DNA of 64,000 bases from Vanrija pseudolonga (taxonomy: Eukaryota > Basidiomycota > Tremellomycetes > Trichosporonales > Trichosporonaceae). The translations under genes were made by a program, and so were the position numbers. Location: assembly GCF_020906515.1 (NCBI RefSeq), contig NC_085855.1:2356001-2420000 (forward strand), in the 5' to 3' direction. The notes under the pieces were generated by a model. It was not told the DNA's origin and did not search any database. It saw only the letters and a program-made list of their open reading frames with translations. Positions within the stretch are counted from its first letter, which is position 1. The number at the start of each line of letters is the position of its first letter. This document shows, in pieces, positions 10,637 to 22,524 of this stretch.

Positions 10637-11723
10637 GGCTAGTACTGGGAATGTGGAGACGACAACATGGTCGGGATCCCGCTCTTTTGAGGATAAACTG
10701 CTGTTGCCTCGCAAACCGACCGACATGCACCTGTCGGCTGGTAAGTCGGCAGGATGGCACGGCATGCGGGGCATGAGCGGGGATTCGGTGCGGGTCGGTG
10801 TGGGTCCGAGGTTAGCTTTTTCGCCGGTTTCTAATGCGACCTTGCTCGACTCGTTCCGCAACTATTAGGATGCTCAGGCTTTTCTAATGCCCGTAAAAAT
10901 ATCGGGCTGGACCGACAAAGGCTTGGCATCGGCGCAACAAGGTGATTTAGCGAGGTTTCGCCTGGTGGAGCGCCACGCGTGGGTCGCTCGGTCTCGCTCG
11001 GGCAACCTCCACGGCTGTACCTCTGCGGGGCCGAGACACCGGTGCACAAGCGCGCCCGACTGTTTGCGACAACGCCGTTTGCTCCTTGCCGATATTGTAA
11101 GCAGACAACGGGGCTCGCTCCTCGGCCCGACCCCCTCCGTTGCGTCGCGGCCCCGTACACCTCCACGGGGTTGACGGGTGTGCTCACCCGGGAAGCCTGG
11201 CGCGTGACTCGCATGCACCGTAGAGCTGCCGACTGGCCGAAGTCGTGCCGACGGCCGCCGGGTGGCTCGGTGCTGCTCCGTGCTGCCACTCTGCCAACGA
11301 CTCCTCTCTCCGTTTCATGAGTCGTCGCAGCGACGCCGGCATCGAAAGGCCGGGACGGATGCTTAAGCCGTGGCCGATCGTACTGAACGAGTCGGCGTCA
11401 CGGATATGGGCCGGTGCGATAAACCGGCATGACGAGCGGCGTGGCGTTGTGGCTGCACCAAAGCGCGGCTTCACGCCCGCGCGACGCCGTTTGGAGTGAC
11501 TGCGGCAGTACTGCGGCCGGACACAGCGCTTCTGGAGAGAGGCTGCTCCGATATGAGGCCCCTCCAAGATAGGCCGATTTATTCCAGGACGACCCGGAAG
11601 GATGTGGTAGATGTTAATCTCATTCATGCTGAGCGAGTGGGCTAGGGTTGGTTCTATGTGGTGACTAGGGAATTAAGTGATACATTTAGTGGTAGGGGTT
11701 GGTTGGAAGCTACATGGACCAGC
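10637..11723. other. Intergenic, 1.1 kb
   Basis: It holds the upstream region of the MFS gene and the downstream region of the PalI-like gene. ORFs on both strands overlap without family motifs or splice support. I see nothing else. Confidence 0.5.
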
Positions 11724-12382
11724 TTAAGCAACCTCCTTCATAGGCGCCTGCTGCCTCTTCTTCTTGCCACCGCCGCAGCAGCACTCGAAGAGGACGATGA
11801 ACTGGGCGAGGAAGAGGAGGATGGTGGCGGCGAGGACAAGCCAGATTGACACGGCGAGGTTGGCCGACGCGCCACCCTGGGCGTGGCTGTTGATGTGGCG
11901 GCGGACGTAGAGGAAGACGGCAAAGTCGACAGCCATGCAGATGAGGGAGAGGATGAAGGCCACAAAGGTGATGAGCGACGAGCAGATGAGGCCGAAGCGG
12001 TCGGAGAAGAAGGCGATCAGGAAGCCAATGAAAGACACGCCACACGCGATGGGGTGGAGGATGAATGCGCGAGTGGCATTCGACATGCCGTCGGAGAAGT
12101 CAAAGCCGGCCACGACTGCATTGAGGTTGTATCCCACGCTGCGCGACGTGCACTGGTTGGCCAAGCCGGAACCAGTGCGGCATGCACCGAAGACGCCGAA
12201 GCGGACAACGGTGCCCGCAGTGTGGTAGTTGAGGAAACCAAGCTTGGCGACCGTGGGTGGCGAGACTGGGCGTGGCGTTAGTGGCGCCATTATGAACACC
12301 AGTGCATTTACTCACTCGAAGCCACCAGGAGGAGGACGGTCGCGGCGAAAAGGACAAACGAGCCGATGGTGAAGCCGAGCAT
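11724..12382 (-). CDS. PalI/Rim9-like tetraspan membrane protein (SUR7/PalI family)
   Basis: Two exons (12316-12382, 11724-12265) encode 202 residues. The layout fits the SUR7/PalI family: a first membrane segment at the very N-terminus (GFTIGSFVLFAATVLLLV), an extracellular loop with FGVFGACRTGSG and a second Cys before SVGYNL, then three more membrane segments and a short basic tail (KKKRQQ) after a Cys triplet. In Aspergillus and yeast, PalI/Rim9 helps the plasma-membrane PalH/Rim21 sensor start ambient-pH signalling to PacC/Rim101. This protein is short, without the long cytoplasmic tail of some PalI proteins. A Sur7-type eisosome protein is the alternative. A TATA-like element lies about 57 bp upstream. 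Confidence 0.72.
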
Positions 12383-12438
12383 TGTGGATTTGGGTTAGGT
12401 TTGGCGAGGTGACATCCCCTCCCCGCGCCACCTCTTTC

Positions 12439-12444
12439 TTATAT
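12439..12444 (-). promoter_or_regulatory. TATA-like element of the PalI-like gene
   Basis: Reads ATATAA on the minus strand, about 57 bp upstream of the start at 12382. Confidence 0.4.
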
Positions 12445-13768
12445 GTACGAGCCATGCTCGCTGCGCTCCTCTTGCATGCCACCCATCATGGGCTGTTCGT
12501 CAAAGGTGTGCACCGCCAAGACGGCTGCGCCGTGCTGGGCGTTGGAGCCAGCGCCGGGATTCCAGCATGATGTCATCCGCCACCCAAGCCAGTGGCACTC
12601 CACCGCGCGGCGGCGCGCGGCGCGCGGCATCGACTCCACCACCAACAACCCCTATGATGTAGTTTGGCCGTGGCGCAGCGTGCATGCTTGACGCGCAGCA
12701 GCGAAGTGGTAGCGGCGGCGGTTGAGGGGTTCACGGCCAGGACGGCACGCTTGCCCACCATCGGGCGTCGGGTTTGGGCACGATGGAGGATTTCCGCTGG
12801 TGCGTGCTCCACCCGCCGCCGAGCAGGTCTTGGCTGCGGTTGTCTGGGGCCAGGAGCCGCAGTTCTGGCTCATGCGGTGTGCCGCGCCGCAACTTTATGA
12901 CGACAGTGCTGAGATCTGGACCGTTGTGCATGACGTCGTGAGCTTGGCCGCAGTGGTGGCGACGAGGTAGGACGCCCGTCACGAGGCCGGAGAAGACGGA
13001 TCTTGGCACTGTTGATTGGCGTCTAGATTAAGCGCGTCACTCGCCTCTGTAAGTACTTCAATGACAGCAAATGACTCGGGAACGCCCTCCGACGAAGACC
13101 GTGGAGCGACATGCTTCTTCGACGCGATCTAGCATGAGTGACGGCTGATGTTGGACGCCGACGAAGTCCGAAGTCCAGTGCGGCAGACAAGACTCCGGGA
13201 AGCATCGGCGGCGAGGAGGCCGTCACCTCCAGACGGGGGTGCCTCTGCTTACCCAGTTCTATTCAGCTGCAGTCTACAGTTATAACCTATGCACTCTGCA
13301 ACGTGGTTGACTCAGCCCTGCTCGCTCCGCCCGTCCACCACGATTCCAGATACACTACAGGGCCTGCAGGGTGGAAGGGGGGCATTGTTTGGAATGTCCG
13401 CCATGTGGCCTCCCTTGTAGCCTTTGTAGCCTTTGCAGCCTTGACGACCAAGGCCCAAACATGCACCCCGTGTCTCTCTGCTCCTCCGCCCTCCGCCATG
13501 CCCGTCGCTATATCTTGCCCCGTCCACGCTGTATCTTTCTCACCCCGCGCACCCCGTGACTCAACTAACCGCGCCCGCACCGCAGGCAGCCAGTCCCCAA
13601 GCCCGCTGGTGCTGCGCCTGACTCGGAGGCCACTGCATGACGTCAAGGGTGCTGCAACCCCTTCTGCCCCGATACTCACCGTGCCTCCCACCCTGGCCTT
13701 TGACCTTGCCAGAAGTCCTCGGCGTACATCTGCCGCACGCATCCTCCTCTTGCTTTGAGGCCCTAGTG

Positions 13769-13786
13769 CCCCCCCCCCCCCCCCCC
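13769..13786. repeat. Poly-C tract upstream of the Atg22-like gene
   Basis: Eighteen consecutive C on the plus strand, a second long C homopolymer comparable to the one at 10.1 kb. Confidence 0.9.
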
Positions 13787-13979
13787 TTGGGCCGGCTGCC
13801 TGCCCACGTCGCACACTGCGACGAAACGCACGTTGACAGCCTCAGCTTTCACATATCTCGCTGACTTCCTGCCTGTTGCTGCCGAGGCTGGGCGGGCTAT
13901 TCGTGCTTCTGCCCAGCCAGTGGGCCGATAAGTAACTCGTGCACTTCCTGTGCCATGTTCCACTCTACTCTTACTCATC

Positions 13980-15845
13980 ATGACCACTGGCGATGGCGCA
14001 AGTTATAGCGACAAGGTGTCGCACGGGTCGCATGACCATCACAAGCTCGAGGCGGGGGACGCCGGCGTCACCCCGCATCTCGGCCCCGGCCCGCCCAGCA
14101 TCATGACCGACGACGAGGCAACGCTCTTCGCCTCTCCGCTTCCAATCACGGGCGAGCGCAAGACGACAACACGCAAGGAGCTCTGGGTGAGTGCTGGGCT
14201 TGACGTGCGCTGACACATGCCAGTCGTGGTACCTCTACTATGTCGGCAACTCTGGCCTCGGGCCGTTCAACTTTGCCATCAGCGCGTGGCAGAACCTGCT
14301 GTACCAGGCGGGCTGGGACCCGGCGTCGGCGCGCGGCACGGTCCCCTGCGGCACGGGCACGGGGTGCGTGCTCGAGGCGTACGGACACGTGCGGGACATC
14401 AACTCGATCGTGTATATCACCAACGGGCTGTCGTTTGCGTTCCAGGCCGTCCTGTTCCTTATCATCGGCAGCTTTGCAGACTATGGCACGTGGCGCCCGC
14501 ATATCACGACGGCATTCACTGTCCTCGCATGGGGCGTGAGCTTTGGCTGGCTCGGTGTCATGACACCAAACAAGTGGAAGGCCGGAACGGCCCTCTACAT
14601 CCTCGGCCTGATCGGGTACCAGGGCGCGCTGACCTTTTGGACCGCTGCATTCCCGGGGCTTGCGCGCGATCTGCCAGAGATGCAAGAGAGCGAGCACGAG
14701 CTCGCCGCCGGGCAGATCAGCCAGGAGATGTTTGAGAAGCGCGATATGCTGGAGCGCAACCGGCTAGCCAACGTATCGTTCTTTGTCTGCTCGGTCGGTG
14801 AGCTCGTGGTCCTCGCCATCCTGGCCGGCATCCTTGTCGCCATCATCACCGACGCGCCTGATAGCAACACCAAGGCGCTGAGCTATGTCTGCGCGTACAG
14901 TGCCGGCGTGTGGAGTGAGTGCGGTGCACTCGACGCCACTGACCCCAGTCCTCTGTGCCATCCCGTGGCTCCTCTTCGAACAGTACCGCCCCGGCAACAA
15001 GCTGCCTCCCAACACGACGTACGTGACGGCCGGTGTCAAGCAGATCTACCACGCCTTCCGCCTCTGTTTGCGCCTGAAGCAGACGTTCATCTACCTCGCC
15101 GCGTACTTTATGCTCGGCGACTGCCTCAACACGCTGGTGACGGTCATTGCGACGCTGCAGAACGAAGTCGTGTCATACGACACGAAGATGCTCAACTAGT
15201 GGGTCTCCTACCCAATGTTGCTGTACTCACACCCCCAGCCTCCTCATCGACGGCATCGGCGCCCAGGCCATCGGTATCGGAGTCTTCTGGCTCATCCAGA
15301 AGAAGTTTGTCATCCGCACCAAGACGATGCTGCTCGTCAACGCCCTCTTCATCAACCTCCTCGCCGTGTGGGGCTGTATCGGCATCACGCAAAAGGGTTT
15401 CGGCTTCCACAACACCTGGGAGTTTTGGTTCTACCAGGCCTACTATGGCGTGTTCGTCTGCCCATGGTACGCAATCTCGCAGGCCATGATCTCCGAGGTC
15501 GTCCCGCGCGGCAAGGAGGTAAGCTCCACACTCGTACTCCGCTTACACCAGTTCCTCTTCTTCGCGCTCTTCTCCATCATCGGCAAGACGTCGTCCTTCA
15601 TCGGTCCGTTTGTGTCGAGCGCGATCCAAGACCGATCAGGCAACGGCAACATGCCATTCACGTTCCTGCTCGCTCTCGGCGTGGTCTCCACCGCCATCCT
15701 CGTCTGCGTCGACGTCAAGAAGTCGCACAAGGAGTGCAGGCAGTACCTCGACGACGAGGCCAAGCGGATCTACAAGCTCGGCAATCCGTCCAGCAGCTCG
15801 GGCGAGGTTGAGGCTGTGGTGGTTGAGTCAAAGGGCAAGCTGTAG
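13980..15845 (+). CDS. Atg22-like vacuolar permease family protein
   Basis: Five exons (13980-14186, 14224-14914, 14949-15198, 15239-15518, 15552-15845) encode 573 residues. A hydrophilic N-terminus of about 65 residues leads to ELWSWYLYYVGNSGLGPFNF, and later segments include SFADYG, GLIGYQGALTFW, FIYLAAYFMLGD and PRGKEFLFFALFSIIGKTSS. These fit the Atg22 family of MFS-like proteins, which export amino acids from the vacuole after autophagy. About twelve membrane segments are expected, and a charged loop (about 40 residues with ELAAGQISQE) separates the halves. The last intron (15519-15551) is 33 nt, in frame and without a stop, so a form retaining it would also be translatable. The family contains several paralogous groups, so the exact substrate is open. 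Confidence 0.82.
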
Positions 15846-16120
15846 AGGCGTGGCAGCGGCCTGATGTTATCCCCGCAGCGGCACTGGTTGCCGCTGCGTG
15901 TCGCCTCCCGGATTGTCAGACTGACCGAGGCGGCGAGTTGACACTCACCATCACGACGTTCATCAAGGCGGTTAAGAAGAACACCTACAAGTCGTCTGGG
16001 TCAGTCTCCTCCCTGACAAGTTGACTGTGTAGATGATTCGCTTGACCACCTTGGCGGATGCCGTCATGGGGATTGCAACGACGCGCGCAATTGCTAAACT
16101 TCTATTCATGCTGCGTCTGC

Positions 16121-19100
16121 CTACAACCTCGACCAGCCTCCCCTGCTCCTACGCTCCAGCCACCAGGCCACGCGCGGCTCGACGCTGTCGAGACACCGCT
16201 CGAGCCAGTCACGCGTCTCGGCGGGGTCGATGACCGTGTCGATCTCGGTCTTCTGCGCCATGTTGATTGCGCGACCACGGACGTAAAGCTCGTCCACAAA
16301 CTTCTTCTCGAGCTCGGCGCGCTTCTTGGGGTCGGCGACGGCCGCGAGCTCCTTGCTGTAGCCGAGCTTGACTGCGCCTTCGATACCCATACCACCAAAC
16401 TCGCCCGTAGGCCACGCCGCCGAGTGGAAGGGCACGAGCGTCGAGCCGCCGAGCAGCGCCTGCACACCGAGGCCGTACGCCTTGCGCACTGTCAGACCGA
16501 AGAAGCGGCCGCCAGAGTCGGTGAACGCGGCGCAGGCCGCAAAGAATGCCGGGAAGTCCTTCAGCCCGCCCTCCTTCTCGGCGGCGGTGCCGACCATGAA
16601 GCCGGGCGTGTCGCACAGCGTGATGACGTGAGCCGCGCGCGTCTTGGTCAGAATGTTGAGGAAGCGCGAACCCTTACGTGCGCTCGGCGCGTCGACGGCG
16701 CCACCGAGAGGCGAGAGGACGTTGGACGCGAGCACGCCGACCGCGACGCCCTTGACACGCACAAAGCCCGTGATGAGCGACTGGCCCCAGTGCTTGCCGA
16801 CTTCCAAGAACGGCGTACCGTCGTCGCTGAGCAGGTCGAGCGCCGAGTGGATGTCGTACGCGCGCTTGCGGTCGATCGGGACCACGTGTCGGAACAGGCG
16901 CGTGTCGCGCGAGTACCACGCTGTCCGGCCTTCCTGCGGCGCGCGGAGCGGCGGCTGGAAGATGGCGATGAGCGTCTTGGCGAGGTCGGTTGCCTCGGCC
17001 TCGTCCTTGACGAGGATGTCGACGTTGCCGTTGGCCAGGTGCGTGGTCCGCACAGGGCCGACTTCCTCGGGCTTGAGGACGCCGAGACCGCCGCCCTCGA
17101 TCATGGCCGGTCCACCCATGCCGATGGAAGTTCCAGGGTCGTCGGTGGCGATGATAAAGTCGGAGCAGCCCAGCAGCGCCGCGTTGCCGGCGAAGAGGTT
17201 ACCGTTGGCGATGCCGACAATCGGGATACCGCGCGCGTTGACATGCGCGAGGAGGGTAAAGCTTGGCGTGTTGAGTCCGGCAACCTCGATGCCCGTGACG
17301 TCGACGTCACCCGGGCGGCCGCCGCCACCCTCGGCGTACAGCACGAGCGGGGCGGGGTTGTCCAGCACGCTCTTGAACATCCTGTCGAGCTTGAGGTGGT
17401 GGAAGTGGCCCTGCGTGCCCGCGAGCACCGCATAGTCGTAGATACACGCGGCGGTGCGCCAGCCATTGACCTTGCCCCAGCCGACGATGACGCCGTCGTT
17501 GCGCGTGGCAGCGAGGTTGGCCGGGCTGAGGCGGCTTGCCTGCGCCGCCTGCGCCAGGTCACCGTACTCTGTAAACGAGCCAAAGTCGACGAGGTGGTTG
17601 AGGTTCTCTCGTGCAGTACGGTACCCACGCGCACGCCGCCTGCCCGTGCCCTTCTGCCGCACGGCGTGGTCGTCGTCGTACTCTGCCCGCACCGACTCGA
17701 GCTCGACCAGCGTGGGCGGCTTGAAGTCGAGGTCGATGGCCTCTTCCTTGCCCGCGCCACCGTCGTCGTCGTTGGCATTCTCGTCGACCGTGATCAGCGC
17801 CAGGGCCGCGCCGTCGTCGAGGCTGTCGCCCTCGGACGCGACCGGCCTCACGACGGTACCGGACACCTCTGAGCGCACAGTGTGCTCCATTTTCATGCTC
17901 TCGAGGATGGCAACCGCGTCGCCCTTGCGCACTGCAGCGCCCTCCTTGAGCGTGAGGCTGACGAGCCGGCCGGGGAGATGCGTCTTGATGTACGCCTGGC
18001 CAGCGGCCGCAGGAGGCAGATCAGCCTCGCTCCATCCCGGCTCGACCGCGTCCTTGCCAGCTCCCTCGGCCGTAGCCTGCGCCGCCCACTGCTTCTCGAG
18101 CTCGACCATGCGCTTGTGCAGCGCGTCAAAGTTCTGCTCGACGAACCGTGTCGACACGCCGCGGTTGTGGATGACATTGTCCGACTCGGTCAGCGCGACC
18201 AGGAGGGCGCGGTTCGTGCCGACGCCGCCGATACGCACGTGCTCGAGCACGCGGCGGGCCTTGGCCACAGTCGAAGGGTAGTCGGCCGCGACGACGGTGA
18301 TCTTGGCGAGCAGCGAGTCGAACGCCAGGCCCTGCTTGTACGCGCCAATCTCGCCCCCGAGGGGCGGGTGTGCCGCCGTGTCGAGTCTGACGCCGGGGCC
18401 GGAAGGTACAACAAAGGACGTCAGTGTGCCGGTTGTGCCGACAGCGTTGGCGTCAGGCAGGAAGCGCTCGGCGTTGACGCGGAGCTGCAGTGCCGCGTGG
18501 GGCGGCGTTGCAGGAATCGGGGGGAGCACAGCGTCGAGCGGCTCTCCAAGCGCGGTGCGGATCTGCGCTGCAGCCAGGTCGATGCCGCCGTACGCCTCCT
18601 CAGTGACCGTGTGCTCGACCTGGATGCGCGGGTTGCACTCCAGGAAGTAGAAGTAGCCCTTTGACTCGGGTGTCGGGGCGAGCACGAGGAACTCGAACGT
18701 CGCGAGCGACAGAAACTTGCCCTTGGCCGCGAGGGTGCGCGCGGCCTCGATGATGGCGGCACGGAAGGCCGGCTGGTTGACCAGCGACGGGGAGGGACAC
18801 AGCTCGATGACCTTTTGGTGTCGCCGTTGGAGGCTGACGTTAGCCATCGCCCCCACTGCTACACACTCACCTGCACTCGCGCTCGCCGACGCCCCGCACG
18901 CCTCCCTTGCCGTCGCCGACGATCTGGACTTCAATATGCCTCGCGCCGACCAAGAACGGCTCGGCGAACACCTTGTCGCTGCCAAAGCTGGCCAGCGCCT
19001 CGCGCTTGCAGCTCTCGTAAGCCTCGGGAATGTCGGCATCCGTCTGCGCGATGCGGATACCGCGTCCGCCGCCACCCTCAAGCGCTTTCAGTAGCACCTT

Positions 19101-19632
19101 GGTCCCCTTCGGGAGGCCCTTTGCAAACGCCTGGATCTCGGCGAGGCTCGCGTTCGAGCTGGTCGACGGGAGGACCGGCACGCCGGCCTCGTCGGCAAAC
19201 TTCTTGCTGGCGTACTTGTCGCCGTACAGTGCGAGCGTCTCTGGCCGGGGGCCGATCCACACCATGCCGGCGTTGGTGACGGCCTGCGCAAACTCGGGCG
19301 ACTCGGACAGGAAGCCGTAGCCCGGCATGACGGCGTCGGCCTTGGCTTCTGTCGCGACGGCGATGAGGGCCGGGATGTCGAGGTACGCGCGTGCGCCGTC
19401 GCCCGGGATCAGCAGCCGCTGTGCCCGGTCCAAGTGGAGCAGGTGCGGTGCATGTGCCGTCTCATGCGCCGTGTAGATGCCCAGCGGGACATGGCCGAGC
19501 GCGAGGATGGACGCTTGGAGCCGGAGCGAGATCTCGCCGCGGTTCGCGACGAGGATGCGCAGCGGCCGGTCTGAGGGGGGTCAGTGCTGCTGCTCTCCTG
19601 GTGACTGGCCCACTTGGTATTGTCCTCGTCAT
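16121..19632 (-). CDS. Single-chain biotin-dependent acyl-CoA carboxylase (BC-BCCP-CT)
   Basis: Three exons (19614-19632, 18871-19570, 16121-18833) join to 1143 residues. Order of domains: biotin carboxylase (about 8-470) with RILVANRGEI, GGGGRGIRIA, ECSLQRRHQK and the catalytic ECNPRIQVEH (about 305-314); biotin carrier domain (about 522-590) with ESMKMEH, biotinyl lysine near 554; a carboxyltransferase (about 615-1143) of the PCCB/AccD type, with GGGGRPGDVD, FLNILTKTRAAH, DTPGFMVGT and EFGGMGIEGAVKLGY. Only about 50 residues separate BC from BCCP, so the BT domain of PCC/MCC alpha chains seems absent. It is half the length of fungal Acc1 and lacks the ACC central region. It should carboxylate an acyl-CoA using ATP and bicarbonate; the acyl group cannot be read from sequence. 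No mitochondrial presequence is evident. Confidence 0.85.
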
Positions 19633-20528
19633 GGCCGTTGTGGTGAATGAGACACTGCAGCTACACTGTGGTCTTATAAAGTTGGCCTGCGTTGGGGTTG
19701 CTGCTGCTGCTTTCCCGCTTAGCCGGTTACTTGACGGGGGCCGAACGCGCAGAGACGGCAGCAGCCGGCAGCGAGGGACTTGTTATCTGTTGAACGCGCT
19801 GCTGGGTTGACTGCGTCGTCTCTGCTCTTGCATTCTTCTTCTCGACCTACATGCCAGGTGCATGCGTATCACGGCTACTACTGATTATGAACGCTGATTG
19901 CAAGCATACCAGCTGTCGTTGGCTGGGAGTGAGCGAAGTGTAACCTCGCCGCGTTGTTTCGGCCAACTCCGACTCCATTCCACACACGCATCCCCACCAA
20001 CAACTCGCCCGCTCTGGTCTCTTTGTCAACGTGCTGACCTCGCTGACAGCTGGCGCAAAACGATCTTCTAGTCGATGCAGACCATCACCGACGGCTTCGA
20101 CGTCTTATCCCTCGGGATCGCATGATATACTCCGTGGAATCACTCACTGCGCCTCCTCGGAGCCCCCTTCCACGGATTCGCGGGCCACCCGACCTCGCGC
20201 CCTCCCTATCTCGGCGCAGGCGATGCTCGATACACACGAGGCCGAGAGACGGTTGACTTGACGCGACGATCGCGAGACGCGTACAGTCTAGCTGCGATAA
20301 CTGCATCCACTCTACTATGTATTTGTACAACGCGAGCAAGCAAGCGATACTTTTTTCCCCGCCCCCGTCTCGTCTCATCAACACGGCACCGGCGCTCAGC
20401 GCACCATCGCACCGTCGTGTCGTCATTACCTGGTCGCGACAAGAACAAGCGCTTGTCGCAGACACAGGGCTCGTCGTACTGTCCTTTGGCGCAGCGTAGG
20501 TCGCTGCACGCGAACCCCAACCGACCAC
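19633..20528. other. Intergenic, 0.9 kb
   Basis: Lies between the acetate-type transporter and the carboxylase, both on the minus strand. It holds the carboxylase promoter. I see no supported ORF or RNA gene. Confidence 0.5.
19674..19680 (-). promoter_or_regulatory. TATA-like element of the carboxylase gene
   Basis: Reads TTTATAA on the minus strand, about 45 bp upstream of the ATG at 19632. Confidence 0.45.
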
Positions 20529-21452
20529 TTAGTCCTCCTTGGGCGAGAGGTCGATGGGCGAGATGCGGACCCAGGGGTAAGTCGTGTCTGGTGTCCAGAA
20601 ACCGGCCATGGCGGCCCAGACGCCCATTGTGGCTGCGATGATGCAGAATGAGGAGCCAGCCTTGCCGACGGCAACGTTGCCGGTCATCTGGGCAATGCCG
20701 ACGAGCATGAACGCCATGCAGGCGCAAACAAGCACGGCGAGAATGGCGACCGAGGCACGGAGCGAAGCGAGGATGAAGAGGAAGACGATGCTGCAGAGGT
20801 TGTCAGCTGACATGACCTCACTGCGGTGTGTGCGGTGTTCGCCACTTACCCTGCCCAGACCAAGAGGTACATGCCAAGCGCCTGGGCGAACTGGTTGGTG
20901 AGCTGGCCGTTGGCGTCCGAGTAGCCAGCGATGACGCCGAACGAGGGGATGAACATGCACGCGAGGCCGAAGCAGAAGCCGCCGAACGAGATGAACTGGA
21001 GTGTGGTGGTGAGCGGGGCTCCAGTGGTTTGGCGGGCAGGTAGGCCACAGACCACTGACCATGGTGCCAGAGTAGGTGTTGCCGATGAACATTTCAAACC
21101 AGCCGACCATGGTCTGGCCGACACCACCAAAGATGGTGAGGAGGGGGACGAGGCCGTTGACGCCGCCGACGCCACGGACTGGAGGGGTTAGCTCTGGCCG
21201 ACAGAAGCTACGCCACTACTCACGGCCAAGACCATACAGGCCGAAGAGGTAGAAGTTGGCAGCGAACGCAAGCAGACCGACAGGGACGGGGTTACCGTAC
21301 TTGCGGTGCTGGGCGGGGATACCGGGCTGCGAGTAGTCGATGGGGTGGCCGCCAGGCGTGATCATGCGCTCGATCTGGCGGTCCATACCCTTCTCGACAT
21401 CGTTGCCGTAGTAGCCAGCGGGCTGGGGGCTCGACTCGTTGGTGTTGGACAT
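20529..21452 (-). CDS. GPR1/FUN34/YaaH-family acetate transporter
   Basis: Four exons (21224-21452, 21060-21178, 20850-20995, 20529-20790) encode 251 residues. A polar N-terminus of about 55 residues with PGGHPIDYSQPGIPAQHRKY precedes NPVPVGLLAFA, the family signature region (NPAPLGL in many members). Six membrane segments follow, including GVGQTMVGWFEMFIGNTYSG and FISFGGFCFG, and the C-terminal tail is short. Relatives in yeast (Ady2/Ato1, Ato2/3) and Yarrowia (Gpr1) act in acetate uptake or ammonium export at the plasma membrane. Intron 2 has a less common GTCAGT donor, but joining it restores the family sequence. It lies 0.9 kb downstream of the start of the acyl-CoA carboxylase, on the same strand. 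Confidence 0.86.
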
Positions 21453-21557
21453 GTGTGCGGTGTGTGTTGTGTTGTGAGGTGGCAGGTGGTAGTGACTGGC
21501 GAGCTTCGCTGTGTTTACTTTGACGACTTGGGCACGCTCTTGGCCAAGCACCTCGTC

Positions 21558-21563
21558 TTATAT
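21558..21563 (-). promoter_or_regulatory. TATA-like element of the acetate-type transporter
   Basis: Reads ATATAA on the minus strand, about 106 bp upstream of the start at 21452. Confidence 0.4.
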
Positions 21564-22524
21564 CTCTCTGGCAAAGGCCACACAATCTTGCAACATGTTG
21601 CAGGCAGCGCGCACCTCCGCTCGTGGGCCGCCGCCCGCAGCCAACGCCGCCGGCTAGTGGCCGCTACCTCCTCCTCCTGGACGTTTCCGAGCGACCTCGC
21701 GGCAACAACCCCAACAAGTCGTCCAACCCCTTCGGCTAACTGCATATCCAGTAACCAATTGACCTCGTGCAACGACCGCTATCTTGCGTGTGCACGACGC
21801 ACGCACGAGGGCAGAGACGAGGTGTAGGTGGGTTTGTGCCGCTGTCAGCCGCAGCAGCCGCAACCCACCCGACCCGACGATATCGATCGACAACAGCGGC
21901 CTCTCCCCCGGTGCCCCCCGCTATCACCGATTTCCTGACCCCCCCGCGCGCCTCGCCCCACCCCGCACTCGCCTCGCTGTTCTAAATCCTGCACAGGCAT
22001 CGGCCACCTCAAAGTAACCGGAAGGCAAGGTTGCGGTGGTTGGCTGGCAGGTGACACCCGTGGGGTGCAGCGCAGGGGCTCGTTGCGCTTGTCCCCGCCC
22101 GCCCGACCGCACGCCGCGCCGCGCCGGACCGCGCCACGAGTCGTCGCTTGCGTCACGTCCTTCCCCTTCCGCCATCTTGTGCTGCTGCGTGTGTCCTCTT
22201 GCCTCTCTCGACTTGTGCCCAGCGGGTCATTCTCACGTGTTTCCCCGAGTGCTTGTGCCGTGCTGGTGCCTCTTGCTCTGCCCGTGTACCCATGGCGGCA
22301 CAAGTGATGGACCCAGAGTTAGATTCCCCCCCACCTCGATCCCCGCACTCGGCGCCTCGGCCAGTCTTCGACTGAGCGCCCCCCCGCTGCTGTACCGCCC
22401 GCCGCCGCCGCCCGGCCTGCTGCTGCTGTACCGAATACCGTCCTCGCGCCGAGGCACAAGGTCCGGTTATACTACGTATTTCCCTCGGGTGTCCAAGGTG
22501 GGGCATGCGTGCGGTGATCACCTC

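Larger units (their letters stand above)
12383..13979. other. Divergent intergenic, 1.6 kb
   Basis: Lies between the minus-strand PalI-like gene and the plus-strand Atg22-like gene. It contains a 206-codon ORF and others, but none shows a motif. An 18-nt C tract lies at 13769-13786, about 200 bp upstream of the Atg22-like start. Confidence 0.5.

Noticed and set aside
13138-13758. 206-codon plus-strand ORF upstream of the Atg22-like gene
   Set aside because: No motif, and competing ORFs lie on the other strand; treated as promoter-side intergenic DNA.
16058-17872. 604-codon plus-strand ORF opposite the carboxylase
   Set aside because: It is the antisense shadow of a clearly conserved carboxylase; GC-rich coding DNA leaves long open antisense frames.
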